From: a virus
Virus record (IMG/VR): IMGVR_UViG_3300031566_000330
Coordinates: 1-25,414 of that record
Length of the DNA: 25,414 bases
Direction: 5' to 3' (one strand)
Made by a program: the position numbers and the translations under genes. This document shows positions 15,900 through 21,854 of the stretch, piece after piece; position 1 is the stretch's first letter; every line of letters begins with the position of its first letter. Below the pieces are notes generated by a model that saw only the letters and a program-made list of their open reading frames with translations, searched no databases and was not told the origin of the DNA.

Positions 15900-16297
15900 G
15901 GCATCCTGAACCTGTCCCCGTTCCCGCCGGGCCGGAACTGCGGGTGCGGGACGAGGATTTGCCGCTGTGCCTCGCGGACCTGTTTCTCGAGGCGCTTCAC
16001 GAACGCCGGACCTGCCGCTTCCAGGTGTTCCCGCATCTTGGCAAACGCATCCGCCACGTCCGCTACGCCGGTGATCCGAAACCAGAACTCCAACGGTGGC
16101 GCGCACGGCTGCTGATGCGCATCGACCGGCTGGAAGAGACCATGACCCGCCCAGATGCACTCGCCGCCATCTACGGGGTCCAGCCGGCGAATCAGCGCTC
16201 CCGACCCGTTCTCGAACGTCCGAACCTCGTGCGGACCGTGGAAGCCGATGTCCAGCAGGGCATCGCCGTCCAACTCCGTTTCCTTTGGTTTGCTCAC
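15896..16297 (-). CDS. Hypothetical protein before the terminase gene, 133 aa
   Basis: The gene starts with GTG at 16297 in a GTGA overlap with the upstream gene and ends in an ATGA overlap with the large terminase, so it is fully embedded in the operon. The 133-residue product begins MSKPKETELDGDALLD, has a central hydrophobic/aromatic part (PLEFWFRITGVADVADAFAK) and a helical C-terminus (FVKRLEKQVREAQRQIL). There are no export signals or catalytic motifs. Function is unknown. Confidence 0.75.
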   Translation of the reverse strand: MSKPKETELDGDALLDIGFHGPHEVRTFENGSGALIRRLDPVDGGECIWAGHGLFQPVDAHQQPCAPPLEFWFRITGVADVADAFAKMREHLEAAGPAFVKRLEKQVREAQRQILVPHPQFRPGGNGDRFRMP

Positions 16298-16842
16298 GCC
16301 CGCCTCCGCTTCGGTCTCACCTTCCCCGTTATCGGCTTCCCCTCCGCCAACTGCCGCAACCCCGCCGTCCCCCCCAGCAGAAACGCCTGCCGACGAGCCT
16401 CTGACGCCGCACGTAACTTCCGGTCCTTCTCCGTCACCTTCACGTCACGAACGCCCCCGTACCGCTGAATCTCCCCGGTTGGCGCCTTGTCCACGTCCCG
16501 GCCTACGCTCGCCGCGGCTCGGCGTATCTCGCCGGCACGAGCACTCGCCCCACGACCCGCCCAACCCCCACGGGCCGCAGCAGCATCACGCTCCGGACCC
16601 TCCGGCATGAACTCGTGGTACGGCGTCCCCGCAATCCGCCGCTCCCGCTTCTCGGCCGCGAACCCCGCCTCCGCTTCGCGTGTCCCGGCCAACACGCTCT
16701 GCACCCGGCCGGCCGTCGCCGCCGACCGCGCTCCGGAACCGCGCAGCCACGTCTCGGCTCGCCGCATCTTCTCCAACTCCACCGGCTCAAACGGCGGCTG
16801 AATGCCCGTGTACGGCTTCCGACCCGGAAACAGAGCAGCCAT
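16294..16842 (-). CDS. Basic hypothetical protein, 182 aa
   Basis: ATG at 16842 has AAGGAG 7 bases upstream, although it lies inside the 3' end of the preceding gene (56-bp overlap in another frame). The product is highly charged and helical (ELEKMRRAETWLRGSGARSA; EARRQAFLLGGTAGLRQLAE) with a strongly basic end (KVRPKRRRA). It starts MAALFPGRKPYTG, similar to the 58-residue protein at 460-636. It may bind nucleic acid or act in DNA packaging next to the terminase. That is inference from charge and position; no domain is recognised. Confidence 0.7.
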   Translation of the reverse strand: MAALFPGRKPYTGIQPPFEPVELEKMRRAETWLRGSGARSAATAGRVQSVLAGTREAEAGFAAEKRERRIAGTPYHEFMPEGPERDAAAARGGWAGRGASARAGEIRRAAASVGRDVDKAPTGEIQRYGGVRDVKVTEKDRKLRAASEARRQAFLLGGTAGLRQLAEGKPITGKVRPKRRRA

Positions 16843-17038
16843 CGGTCAACTCCTTCTGCAAGTCGTATTCCTCGCAGACCAACTCCTTGCAACGTGGGCA
16901 CCGGCCCACTCGAATGTGGGTCCGCTCACAGTCGGAACCGTCGTGGCGATACGGACCCATCGAGTGCCGGTAAAACCACGTCCCGACAATGTGCCCGCGA
17001 AAGGCACACCACAGCCTGCGGAAGAATACGCCAACCAT
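16787..17038 (-). CDS. Small Cys-containing protein, 83 aa
   Basis: AAAGGAG lies 7 bases before ATG at 17038, right after a structured RNA element (17056-17142). The 83-residue product starts MVGVFFRRLWCAFRGHIVGT, which is aromatic and basic, and contains a possible metal site from CERTH and CPRCKELVC (residues about 37-55), a treble-clef or zinc-ribbon-like arrangement. The last residues (SGSEAVHGHSAAV) overlap the start of the next gene. Function unknown; a zinc-binding small regulator is possible. Confidence 0.65.
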   Translation of the reverse strand: MVGVFFRRLWCAFRGHIVGTWFYRHSMGPYRHDGSDCERTHIRVGRCPRCKELVCEEYDLQKELTDGCSVSGSEAVHGHSAAV

Positions 17039-17055
17039 CCCACAACTCCTTTCCC

Positions 17056-17142
17056 ACCCGACGAACAAGGCCGTGCAGGGGTGTGGCCCCACACGGCCTT
17101 GTGTATCGTTTACCTTCGGCCCGTCAGCCGAAAGCGTCGGGT
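17056..17142 (-). ncRNA. Candidate three-way-junction RNA element in the late operon
   Basis: Three perfect or near-perfect stems nest without conflict. The outer stem pairs 17135-17142 with 17056-17063 (ACCCGACG/CGTCGGGT, 8 bp). One arm pairs 17127-17134 with 17113-17120 (CTTTCGGC/GCCGAAGG on the minus strand, 8 bp including one G-U). The other pairs 17092-17102 with 17065-17075 (ACAAGGCCGTG/CACGGCCTTGT, 11 bp) and has an inner GGGG/CCCC. The wobble pair works only in the minus-strand RNA, which agrees with the direction of transcription. The element lies entirely between the Tat-protein stop and the ribosome-binding site at about 17046. It could be a processing site or a regulatory leader. 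It is not a tRNA. Confidence 0.65.
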
Positions 17143-17143
17143 T

Positions 17144-17698
17144 CTATTCAGTTGTCAGGATCGACTGGCTTCCACACTTGCAGTAGATTTGCGGCTGCCC
17201 GTCCGGACCTATGCGGCGCGTGCCCAAGGGATACTGCTGGAGACTGGTCGGCCCCGGAAAGCGCGGTTTCCAAACGCAGATTCGCTTCGGCTTCAGCAGC
17301 GCCTCGGCCTCGGCAGCGGTGATCTCCTTCCAGTAGCCTTCCTCAAGCCAGCGAACAACGTCTGCAATGGTCGCAGCGTGCTGGCCCGGCCACGGGATGC
17401 TGTTGTCGGGCACCCACAGCGGGATTGTCAGCAGGGACGGCAGGTGAATCCTGGAAACCCCGTGGGGGCTGTCCATGCAGAAAAGCACGTCCGCTTGGTC
17501 CGCGTTGGCGTCCATGCAGCGGAACCACCGCGGGTAGCCGTAATGGACGTAGGGCAGGGGGTTTGGCTGGGGCTTGGGGACGCTCGGCACTGGCTTCGGC
17601 TCGACCTGCGCCTTCGCCTTCCCCGGCACCAGCGCCAGCACCGACCCCAGCAGCCCCCCCAGCCCGGTCTTCGCAAAGTCACGACGGGTCAGGTGCAT
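17144..17698 (-). CDS. Tat-signal exported protein of unknown function
   Basis: The second of two adjacent ATGs (17698) is chosen because GGAGG is 7 bases upstream; the first, at 17701, differs by one residue. The N-terminus MHLTRRDFAKTG followed by a hydrophobic stretch (LGGLLGSVLALVPG) and KAKAQ is a twin-arginine signal, with the TRRDFxK consensus and an AxA cleavage site. The mature part of about 150 residues has a Pro-rich linker (KPVPSVPKPQPNPLP) and a compact domain with several cysteines, ending YCKCGSQSILTTE. Tat export implies folding in the cytoplasm, often around a cofactor. The domain is not recognised. It sits between the two terminase genes, a place where accessory genes are often inserted. 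Confidence 0.8.
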   Translation of the reverse strand: MHLTRRDFAKTGLGGLLGSVLALVPGKAKAQVEPKPVPSVPKPQPNPLPYVHYGYPRWFRCMDANADQADVLFCMDSPHGVSRIHLPSLLTIPLWVPDNSIPWPGQHAATIADVVRWLEEGYWKEITAAEAEALLKPKRICVWKPRFPGPTSLQQYPLGTRRIGPDGQPQIYCKCGSQSILTTE

Positions 17699-17842
17699 CA
17701 TATGGCCTCCGGTTAATGCGTCCCAAAACCGGCGGTACAAAAGAGCAAGGAGATTCAGTTCGAGCCCCCCGCCCCCCGGGGGGTTAAGGGGGTCGCGCTC
17801 CCGCCCACAACAACAGCCACAACAACAGCCACAGCCACAGCA
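17699..17842 (-). other. Intergenic region with C/G palindrome and tandem repeat
   Basis: The gap between the small terminase and the Tat-protein gene holds a CCCCCCGGGGGG palindrome (17772-17783) within C/G runs and a 12-base direct repeat (ACAACAACAGCC at 17807 and 17819), followed by two shorter ACAGCC copies up to the terminase stop. It also has the Tat gene's ribosome-binding site at its other end. No gene, promoter or standard terminator is seen. Confidence 0.6.
17807..17841. repeat. Short tandem repeat after the small terminase gene
   Basis: Two identical 12-mers ACAACAACAGCC stand back to back at 17807-17818 and 17819-17830. They are followed by ACAGCC at 17831-17836 and a partial copy up to 17841, one base before the terminase stop codon. 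The repeat could arise by slippage; a terminase recognition function is possible but unsupported. Confidence 0.8.
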
Positions 17843-18526
17843 CTAAAGGTCAACAGCATGGACAACACCCTCGTCCCCCTCCCGGTCCAGTCCAGGCTCC
17901 TCTACCACTACACCATCAGCCACACTGGACCCCTCAAGTAAGGCCGGCTCGCCTGCTTCCACAAGCAGCAACCGTGTCAACCGCGCCGCCTCTATCTGCT
18001 CAGCCTCAGTGTAAGCACGCTGCGCACCCAGGTCGATGGTCACGTTGTCAGAGTACAAGCCGCGCGTGCGCCCGATCAGCTCCAGGTTGCGAGTGGCCAC
18101 GGCCAGGTTACCATCCTTCTCCGCCCGCTCCATTAGCCGCTCGTGCTCCCCGACAATCTCGTCAAGGTCCCAACGCCTCTCGAAAGACTCGCGCGCTTCT
18201 CGGTCCTGCTCATATTCGAGAAGTGCCTTCGTAACGCGCTTGCCACGTTTGACGTTGTATGCATTTCTCCTGCGGTGTTCGGTATCAGTACCGCCAGGAT
18301 CGTAACCTGCTGTCTCATAAGCAGTTGCCGCAGACTCGCCGCTTACGTACACCCTGACGAAGATTTTACCCTTGCGTGACAGGCTGTGCCACGTCTGTTG
18401 CGTGATCCCTGCGGGCTTCTGTGGCGGGCTGTGGCGTGGTGCTGCTTCGGGCGTGTCTTCAGGCGGGAGTGTGTCTGGCGTCTCTTGCTCTTCTGCTGGC
18501 ATATCCATCACGGCTGCTTGGCTCAA
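17843..18526 (-). CDS. Terminase small subunit (putative)
   Basis: The start is probably TTG at 18526, because AGGAG lies 8 bases before it. The internal ATGs at 18508 and 18502 have no ribosome-binding site. The 227-residue product has an acidic Pro-rich N-terminus, then a helix-turn-helix-like region KGKIFVRVYVSGESAATAYE-TAGY (about 52-75) and NAYNVKRGKRVTKALLEY (88-105). These are typical of phage small terminases that recognise the packaging site. The segment GNLAVATRNLELIGRTRGLY (139-158) matches the oligomerisation part of this family. It is the first gene of the late leftward operon, preceded by a candidate promoter, and works with the large subunit at 14235-15899. Confidence 0.85.
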   Translation of the reverse strand: MSQAAVMDMPAEEQETPDTLPPEDTPEAAPRHSPPQKPAGITQQTWHSLSRKGKIFVRVYVSGESAATAYETAGYDPGGTDTEHRRRNAYNVKRGKRVTKALLEYEQDREARESFERRWDLDEIVGEHERLMERAEKDGNLAVATRNLELIGRTRGLYSDNVTIDLGAQRAYTEAEQIEAARLTRLLLVEAGEPALLEGSSVADGVVVEEPGLDREGDEGVVHAVDL

Positions 18527-18557
18527 GTCGGAGGCTCCTGTGCGCCGTTTCTGGAAC

Positions 18558-18584
18558 GGTATACATCGGCCCGGGACAAGTCAA
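18558..18584 (-). promoter_or_regulatory. Candidate leftward promoter of the late operon
   Basis: On the minus strand TTGACT (18584-18579) is followed after 15 bases by TATACC (18563-18558); spacing of 16 applies if CTTGAC is used. The predicted start near 18551 would leave a leader of about 25 bases before the TTG start of the small terminase. The spacing is short of the optimal 17, so this is a moderate candidate. No other good leftward promoter is visible in the divergent region. Confidence 0.4.
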
Positions 18585-18679
18585 GTGCTGCGGAAAGATT
18601 TGCGCCTGATAATGGCCCTGGCGCGTGCTTAAGGGCCGATTTGTCTGAAAGTTTTTTTTCTCTTGCTGGATTTTGTCTC

Positions 18680-18708
18680 TTGACTTTGCGGGCATTGTGT
18701 CGTATAGT
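18680..18708 (+). promoter_or_regulatory. Near-consensus sigma-70 promoter for the rightward mini-operon
   Basis: TTGACT at 18680-18685 and TATAGT at 18703-18708 are separated by exactly 17 bases, matching the sigma-70 consensus at 5 of 6 positions in each box. An AT-rich stretch with eight T residues lies just upstream (around 18652-18659). Transcription would begin near 18715, directly in front of the inverted-repeat leader. Confidence 0.8.
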
Positions 18709-18717
18709 TACTGTAGA

Positions 18718-18813
18718 AGCGCCATGCGAAACCCAACACGTATACACGGACTCTTCGGCCGCCCATCCTGGCCACTCCATTCGCATGGCGCTGGCTCAGG
18801 CTCTGGGCGGCCG
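18718..18813 (+). promoter_or_regulatory. Structured leader with interleaved inverted repeats (pseudoknot candidate)
   Basis: A perfect 13-bp pair (18718-18730 with 18780-18792; core GCGCCATGCGAA) interlocks with a perfect 10-bp pair (18756-18765, CGGCCGCCCA, with 18804-18813, TGGGCGGCCG). The arm order A-B-A'-B' allows an H-type pseudoknot with loops of about 25, 14 and 11 bases, or two competing folds. It starts about three bases after the predicted transcription start and ends 22 bases before the ATG at 18836. A small 43-codon frame beginning inside arm A (18724-18855) spans it and could be a leader peptide. A protein- or terminase-binding DNA site is the alternative. Confidence 0.65.
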
Positions 18814-18835
18814 TCTATTTCAAAGGGGCAGACCA

Positions 18836-19033
18836 ATGACACGCGAATACCATAAGTGCCCGTGGGGCGGCAAACGTCGGCAGTGCCGTGGCGTTCTCAC
18901 GCGCAAGACCGCTCACGCGACGTGGTACCTCCACACCATCAACTGTTCCGACACCTGCGCAGGTCACAACCCAGTGCCCATCGGCCGAGAGAACAACGGC
19001 ACGCCGCCGGCGTGCCTTGCAGTCGTGGCCTAA
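18836..19033 (+). CDS. Small Cys-containing protein, 65 aa (rightward operon)
   Basis: This is the first gene behind the strong rightward promoter. ATG at 18836 is chosen because AAAGGGGC stands just upstream. An in-frame ATG at 18785 exists but lacks a ribosome-binding site and lies inside a repeat arm. The 65-residue product (MTREYHKCPWGGKRRQCRG) is basic with four spaced cysteines (C8, C17, C37, C41) that may bind zinc, and a stretch HATWYLHTINCSDTCAGHNP. No family is recognised. Being transcribed alone against the main direction, it may be an early or regulatory protein. Function unknown. Confidence 0.6.
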   Translation: MTREYHKCPWGGKRRQCRGVLTRKTAHATWYLHTINCSDTCAGHNPVPIGRENNGTPPACLAVVA

Positions 19034-19039
19034 CCCTCA

Positions 19040-19056
19040 CCCCGCGCCATGCGGGG
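19040..19056 (+). promoter_or_regulatory. Small hairpin repeating the leader 10-mer
   Basis: CCCCGC (19040-19045) and GCGGGG (19051-19056) form a 6-bp stem with a 5-base loop in the gap between the first two rightward genes. The sequence GCGCCATGCG at 19044-19053 is identical to the left arm of the leader repeat (18719-18728). The following TGGCGTTGG-CTCT and AAAAGGGGC also resemble the end of that leader. There is no T-tract, so it is not a terminator. Confidence 0.5.
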
Positions 19057-19093
19057 CGGCTGTGGCGTTGGACTCTAACAAAAGGGGCTTGAA

Positions 19094-19333
19094 ATGAACG
19101 ACGCAAACACCTGCATCGCCGCTGGACACACGCCTACAACGACATGGCACAGCCAGCCATGTTGTGAAGCGTGCGCGGTCTCGTGGTCACAGTCGATGAG
19201 TATACACGCCCACGTTCGTGAGAAAATGCGCGCTGAGGGCCGGATTGACACCGATGGCCGATTCCTCACGCGAGCGGACGACGCGGCATACTGGCGGCGC
19301 GTTGAGGCCGCGCTCGCCAAGGCCCGGCCATGA
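19094..19333 (+). CDS. Small hypothetical protein, 79 aa (rightward operon)
   Basis: ATG at 19094 follows AAAAGGGGCTTGAA. The 79-residue product starts MNDANTCIAAGHTPTTTWHS, has CCEAC near residue 23 with one more cysteine at 7, and a second half that is charged and helical (HVREKMRAEGRIDTDGRFL; DDAAYWRRVEAALAKARP). The Cys/His-containing N-terminus could be a small zinc site. It ends in an ATGA overlap with the next gene. No family is recognised. Confidence 0.65.
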   Translation: MNDANTCIAAGHTPTTTWHSQPCCEACAVSWSQSMSIHAHVREKMRAEGRIDTDGRFLTRADDAAYWRRVEAALAKARP

Positions 19334-19503
19334 ACCCCGCCGAACCCGTCGAGTGGCAGGGCCGGACCTGCACCCGCGCTGATTTGCGCCGGGAACTGCG
19401 GCGGATGGAGATGGCGCCGGAACTGGTGCGGAGCGTGGTCACACACCTATCGCGCACTGCCCAACAGTTGCCGAGCCCGCGCCTTCGTCGCCGCCGGGCG
19501 TGA
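19330..19503 (+). CDS. Small basic protein, 57 aa, overlapping the radical SAM gene tail to tail
   Basis: This short frame starts in an ATGA overlap with the 79-residue gene and has 57 codons (MNPAEPVEWQGRTCTRADLR; then a helix with RELRRMEMAPELVRSVVTHL; ending in RRRRA). Its last 57 bases overlap the 3' end of the convergent radical SAM gene. Stop-codon coupling supports translation. The Arg-rich end could reflect the overlap with the opposite gene. Helix-rich, possibly DNA-binding; unknown. Confidence 0.55.
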   Translation: MNPAEPVEWQGRTCTRADLRRELRRMEMAPELVRSVVTHLSRTAQQLPSPRLRRRRA

Positions 19504-20298
19504 CCACGCACGCGCCAAATGGCGCCACTCGTCGGGCCATTCCCGGCGCTTCGCCTCCGTTGGGCTCCGATACAACTGGCAAAACGGCGTCGCCCCCGCT
19601 TCCCAAACCTCAACGAGCCGAGCCTCGGCATCTTCAACCGTCTCTTGCGCATCAAAACCACAAAGTACATAGCATCGCAGCACGTTCCGCGAAACGCCAC
19701 CAAGAAGCCGTAGCGCTTTCCGCAGCGCGCCGATCCGGTGAACCGTGTCACACGCGAACCACATCTCATTGACCCGCAGCGACCGCAGGCGCGCGGCATC
19801 CCACGCGGTCAACCGGCCCGCCGCCAGCCCACCCTTAAACTGAACCGTAGGCACCCCCGCGAGCATATCGTACACGCGCCGACGGTGTGCTTTCGGACAC
19901 GCCAGAAGGTTGTTATCCTGGACCACCCGACCCGGCGATATGTGGTCCAACGTCCGCAGGCGCCCTTCCCATTCGGGCACGAGACACCACGGGCACCGAT
20001 CGTCACACCCCCGACTCGTGTAGGTGATACCTGCCTTGACGTACCGGCATGGAGTGAAGGTGTCGCACGGCGACTGATACGCAGGGCCGCCGACTCGGAC
20101 CTTGCCAGGATAGAGCATTTCCCACGATGGCTTGAGTATCCGCTCGGCACGGTCCTTGTCCCACGTGAAGCAGACGCTGATGTGAACTTCGCTGACCCGA
20201 TGCGCGGCGGGGGTCCACAGCGGCGGTTCGCAGACAAATGCGTGCCGGTCATCTGGCGTGTACTGTTTGCTTCGGCGTGGGAAGACCCGGAGGATCAT
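19447..20298 (-). CDS. Radical SAM enzyme with B12-binding-like N-terminus
   Basis: ATG at 20298 has GGGAG 5 bases upstream. The 283-residue product has a B12-binding-like N-terminal part (VHISVCFTWDKDRAERIL, residues 38-55, and KVRVGGPAY) and a radical SAM core opening ITYTSRGCDDRCPWC, with the CX3CX2C cluster at C98, C102 and C105. VVQDNNLLACPKAH (125-138) and VQFKGGLAAGRLT resemble the conserved second half of a radical SAM family known from environmental phages. It generates a 5'-deoxyadenosyl radical; the substrate is unknown. It ends the leftward early operon with a PP-loop enzyme two genes upstream. The C-terminus overlaps a convergent small gene. Confidence 0.88.
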   Translation of the reverse strand: MILRVFPRRSKQYTPDDRHAFVCEPPLWTPAAHRVSEVHISVCFTWDKDRAERILKPSWEMLYPGKVRVGGPAYQSPCDTFTPCRYVKAGITYTSRGCDDRCPWCLVPEWEGRLRTLDHISPGRVVQDNNLLACPKAHRRRVYDMLAGVPTVQFKGGLAAGRLTAWDAARLRSLRVNEMWFACDTVHRIGALRKALRLLGGVSRNVLRCYVLCGFDAQETVEDAEARLVEVWEAGATPFCQLYRSPTEAKRREWPDEWRHLARAWSRPAATKARARQLLGSAR

Positions 20299-20307
20299 CG
20301 CCTCTCC

Positions 20308-20628
20308 CTACCCATGCGTCCGCTTCCTGTGCCCCACGTACTCCGCAATCCACGGGTGCCGTTCCTCGAGGATCTGGCCGATGTATGTCACCAGGTTGTT
20401 GTTCACCTTGAACTCCCCGTCTACCCGCTCGACGCCAGGCGCGTCTCTCACCCGTTCCGCGACCGCCTTCCATCCAACCCGCCCGTAGTCACGTATCATG
20501 TCCCGCGCGAACTGCTCGAACAGCGCCATGCCGATGGGATGCGTCTCGGCCCACACTTCGGCCTGGGCCTCGTAGGACTGGTCCTCGGCCAGCGCCTCGC
20601 CTGCGAGGTTGAAGAGGGTGTCAGTCAT
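20308..20628 (-). CDS. Hypothetical phage protein with FKVNNN motif, 106 aa
   Basis: The start at 20628 overlaps the upstream TGA by eight bases. A longer upstream extension is an Arg/Ser-rich shadow and was rejected. The 106-residue product contains MALFEQFARDMIRDYGRVGW (34-53), RVDGEFKVNNNLVTYIGQIL and HPWIAEYVGHRKRT. This FE-x-FA ... EFKxNNN ... HPxxxxYxxxR pattern is shared by a widespread family of small phage proteins of unknown function, often found near early DNA-metabolism genes. No catalytic role is known. It lies between the PP-loop and radical SAM genes and may act with them. Confidence 0.75.
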   Translation of the reverse strand: MTDTLFNLAGEALAEDQSYEAQAEVWAETHPIGMALFEQFARDMIRDYGRVGWKAVAERVRDAPGVERVDGEFKVNNNLVTYIGQILEERHPWIAEYVGHRKRTHG

Positions 20629-21454
20629 CCGCCAACTCCACCGGCGGCCCGAACAGGCCACACTCGCCGTCATCGTGGTCCGGGCGCGTCCGTTCAGCCA
20701 ACAACCATGACTGCCAGAGTTCTTCTTCGCTCCTAAAGTTCTGCGCGGCTTTTCCCGCGCAGGCCCATACTTCCCGAGAGACCATCCGCCAGATTCGCGT
20801 AATCTCCGGCCAGCGTTCCATCTCCTGGCGGGCCTTGGCCTGATATGCCGGACTCGGGTTCCGCGCCAACGGGCAGAGGACACACCCGAGACGTTTCCAG
20901 CCTTCACGGTAGAGGTCACAATACGGCAGGCCGCGCTCGTGGATGTACTGCCATACGTCAGTTGTTTCCCAGCCGATGATGGGGTTAATGATTTTGCCGG
21001 AACCACTACGGCGCTGCTCAAAGGTAGTTCGTCCTCCCCGTTGCCGGGATTCCGCCCAGCGCAGACCTAGAATCGTTGTCCTGCCGGGAGGCGTGCGCCG
21101 GTGTTTGTAGAGAGTGCAGCACCAACGGGCACCGTCGCGCGGCATGAATTGCACTTCGCGCGCGGCAGCCTTCAGCGATTGCTCCGGTGGGTCAATCGTC
21201 AGGCGGTTGCTCGGGTCCTTTGCCTGCTCCCGAATAAACGCCCGCAACTCCGGCGGGTCCAAGGGCGTGTAGTGGTAATGGGCCTCGAACGGCACGCCTG
21301 AGCGCTTCGCCAGGTCCAGGATCACACACGAATCTTTCCCGCCTGAGTAGGCGACGAAGTAGGGCACCCCGTCCTGGCGGAATCCCGGCAGCGGGTTACG
21401 CAGAACGTCGATGGCCACGTCGTCAATCGGCCTGCCGCTCAGGTGCATCTGCAT
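20621..21454 (-). CDS. PAPS-reductase-family PP-loop enzyme
   Basis: ATG at 21454 is chosen because GGAG stands 8 bases upstream. An alternative TTG at 21511 would couple to the previous gene but adds 19 Ala/Gly/Arg-rich residues. The 277-residue product has a PP-loop SGGKDS at 37-42, binding ATP, and four cysteines in C112-C113 (ARWCCTLYKHR) and C191/C194 (LGCVLCP) that suit a [4Fe-4S] site as in assimilatory reductases and DndC-like proteins. IINPIIGWETTDVWQYIHE is also typical. Phage members are often annotated as PAPS reductases, but real substrates (sulphur or nucleotide modification) are mostly unproven. Neighbouring radical SAM and three-Cys proteins suggest a joint pathway. Confidence 0.88.
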   Translation of the reverse strand: MQMHLSGRPIDDVAIDVLRNPLPGFRQDGVPYFVAYSGGKDSCVILDLAKRSGVPFEAHYHYTPLDPPELRAFIREQAKDPSNRLTIDPPEQSLKAAAREVQFMPRDGARWCCTLYKHRRTPPGRTTILGLRWAESRQRGGRTTFEQRRSGSGKIINPIIGWETTDVWQYIHERGLPYCDLYREGWKRLGCVLCPLARNPSPAYQAKARQEMERWPEITRIWRMVSREVWACAGKAAQNFRSEEELWQSWLLAERTRPDHDDGECGLFGPPVELADD

Positions 21455-21507
21455 CAGCCCTGCTCCTGCGCCAGCAGCGGCGCGGCGTCGGCTATGCCTC
21501 CGGCCCG

Positions 21508-21843
21508 TCAAAGCGTCTCAAATGAGTACTGCCCCGTCCGCCGCACACGACCCTCTAGTCCGCAGGCACCCAGCATCTCGCGTACATACCGTTCGGCCCG
21601 CAACGCTTCGGCGTGGTCATTCGCCGCCTTCATCGCTGCCGCCAGCATCGCCCCTTCTTGTTCCTCTTCCCAAGAGAGTTCCCTGTCTCGCGCACCCATG
21701 AGCCACAACACGCGCCCCAAGGTCATCGGGGTACCGTCCAAGAGCGGCGGGGGCGGGTGCTTCATCAATTCCTCAACTCGGCAGCGCCTGAGCCCCGCTC
21801 TTTCAACCGACTCCTGTGACACTACCGCTTCGCAACGCACCAT
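21508..21843 (-). CDS. Hypothetical protein, 111 aa
   Basis: The start is taken at ATG 21843, which has GGAG and a suitable spacer upstream; an ORF extension to 21891 overlaps the DUF5131 gene and is Gly-rich shadow. The product begins MVRCEAVVSQESVERAGLRR, contains a Pro-rich turn (MKHPPPPLLDGTPMTLGRV) and a long helix (EEEQEGAMLAAAMKAANDHA), and ends RRTGQYSFETL. No domain is recognised. It may be translated with the following PP-loop gene. Confidence 0.65.
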   Translation of the reverse strand: MVRCEAVVSQESVERAGLRRCRVEELMKHPPPPLLDGTPMTLGRVLWLMGARDRELSWEEEQEGAMLAAAMKAANDHAEALRAERYVREMLGACGLEGRVRRTGQYSFETL

Positions 21844-21854
21844 CGCCTTTTCTC

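Noticed and set aside
17056-17142. tRNA gene in the structured gap
   Set aside because: There are two arms rather than three, an 8-bp and an 11-bp stem of wrong sizes, and no T-loop or anticodon-loop consensus.
17772-17783. CCCCCCGGGGGG palindrome as a terminator or quadruplex
   Set aside because: There is no loop or T-tract, and too few separated G runs on one strand for a convincing quadruplex.
18602-18659. Inverted repeats (GCGCC/GGCGC, GGCCCT/AGGGCC) followed by eight T residues on the plus strand, as a terminator
   Set aside because: The T-run is 14 bases away from the stem, the two stems compete, and no plus-strand gene ends there.
20629-21021. Long N-terminal extension of the 106-aa gene
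   Set aside because: It lies within the PP-loop gene in another frame, has shadow composition, and a short start with a normal overlap exists at 20628.
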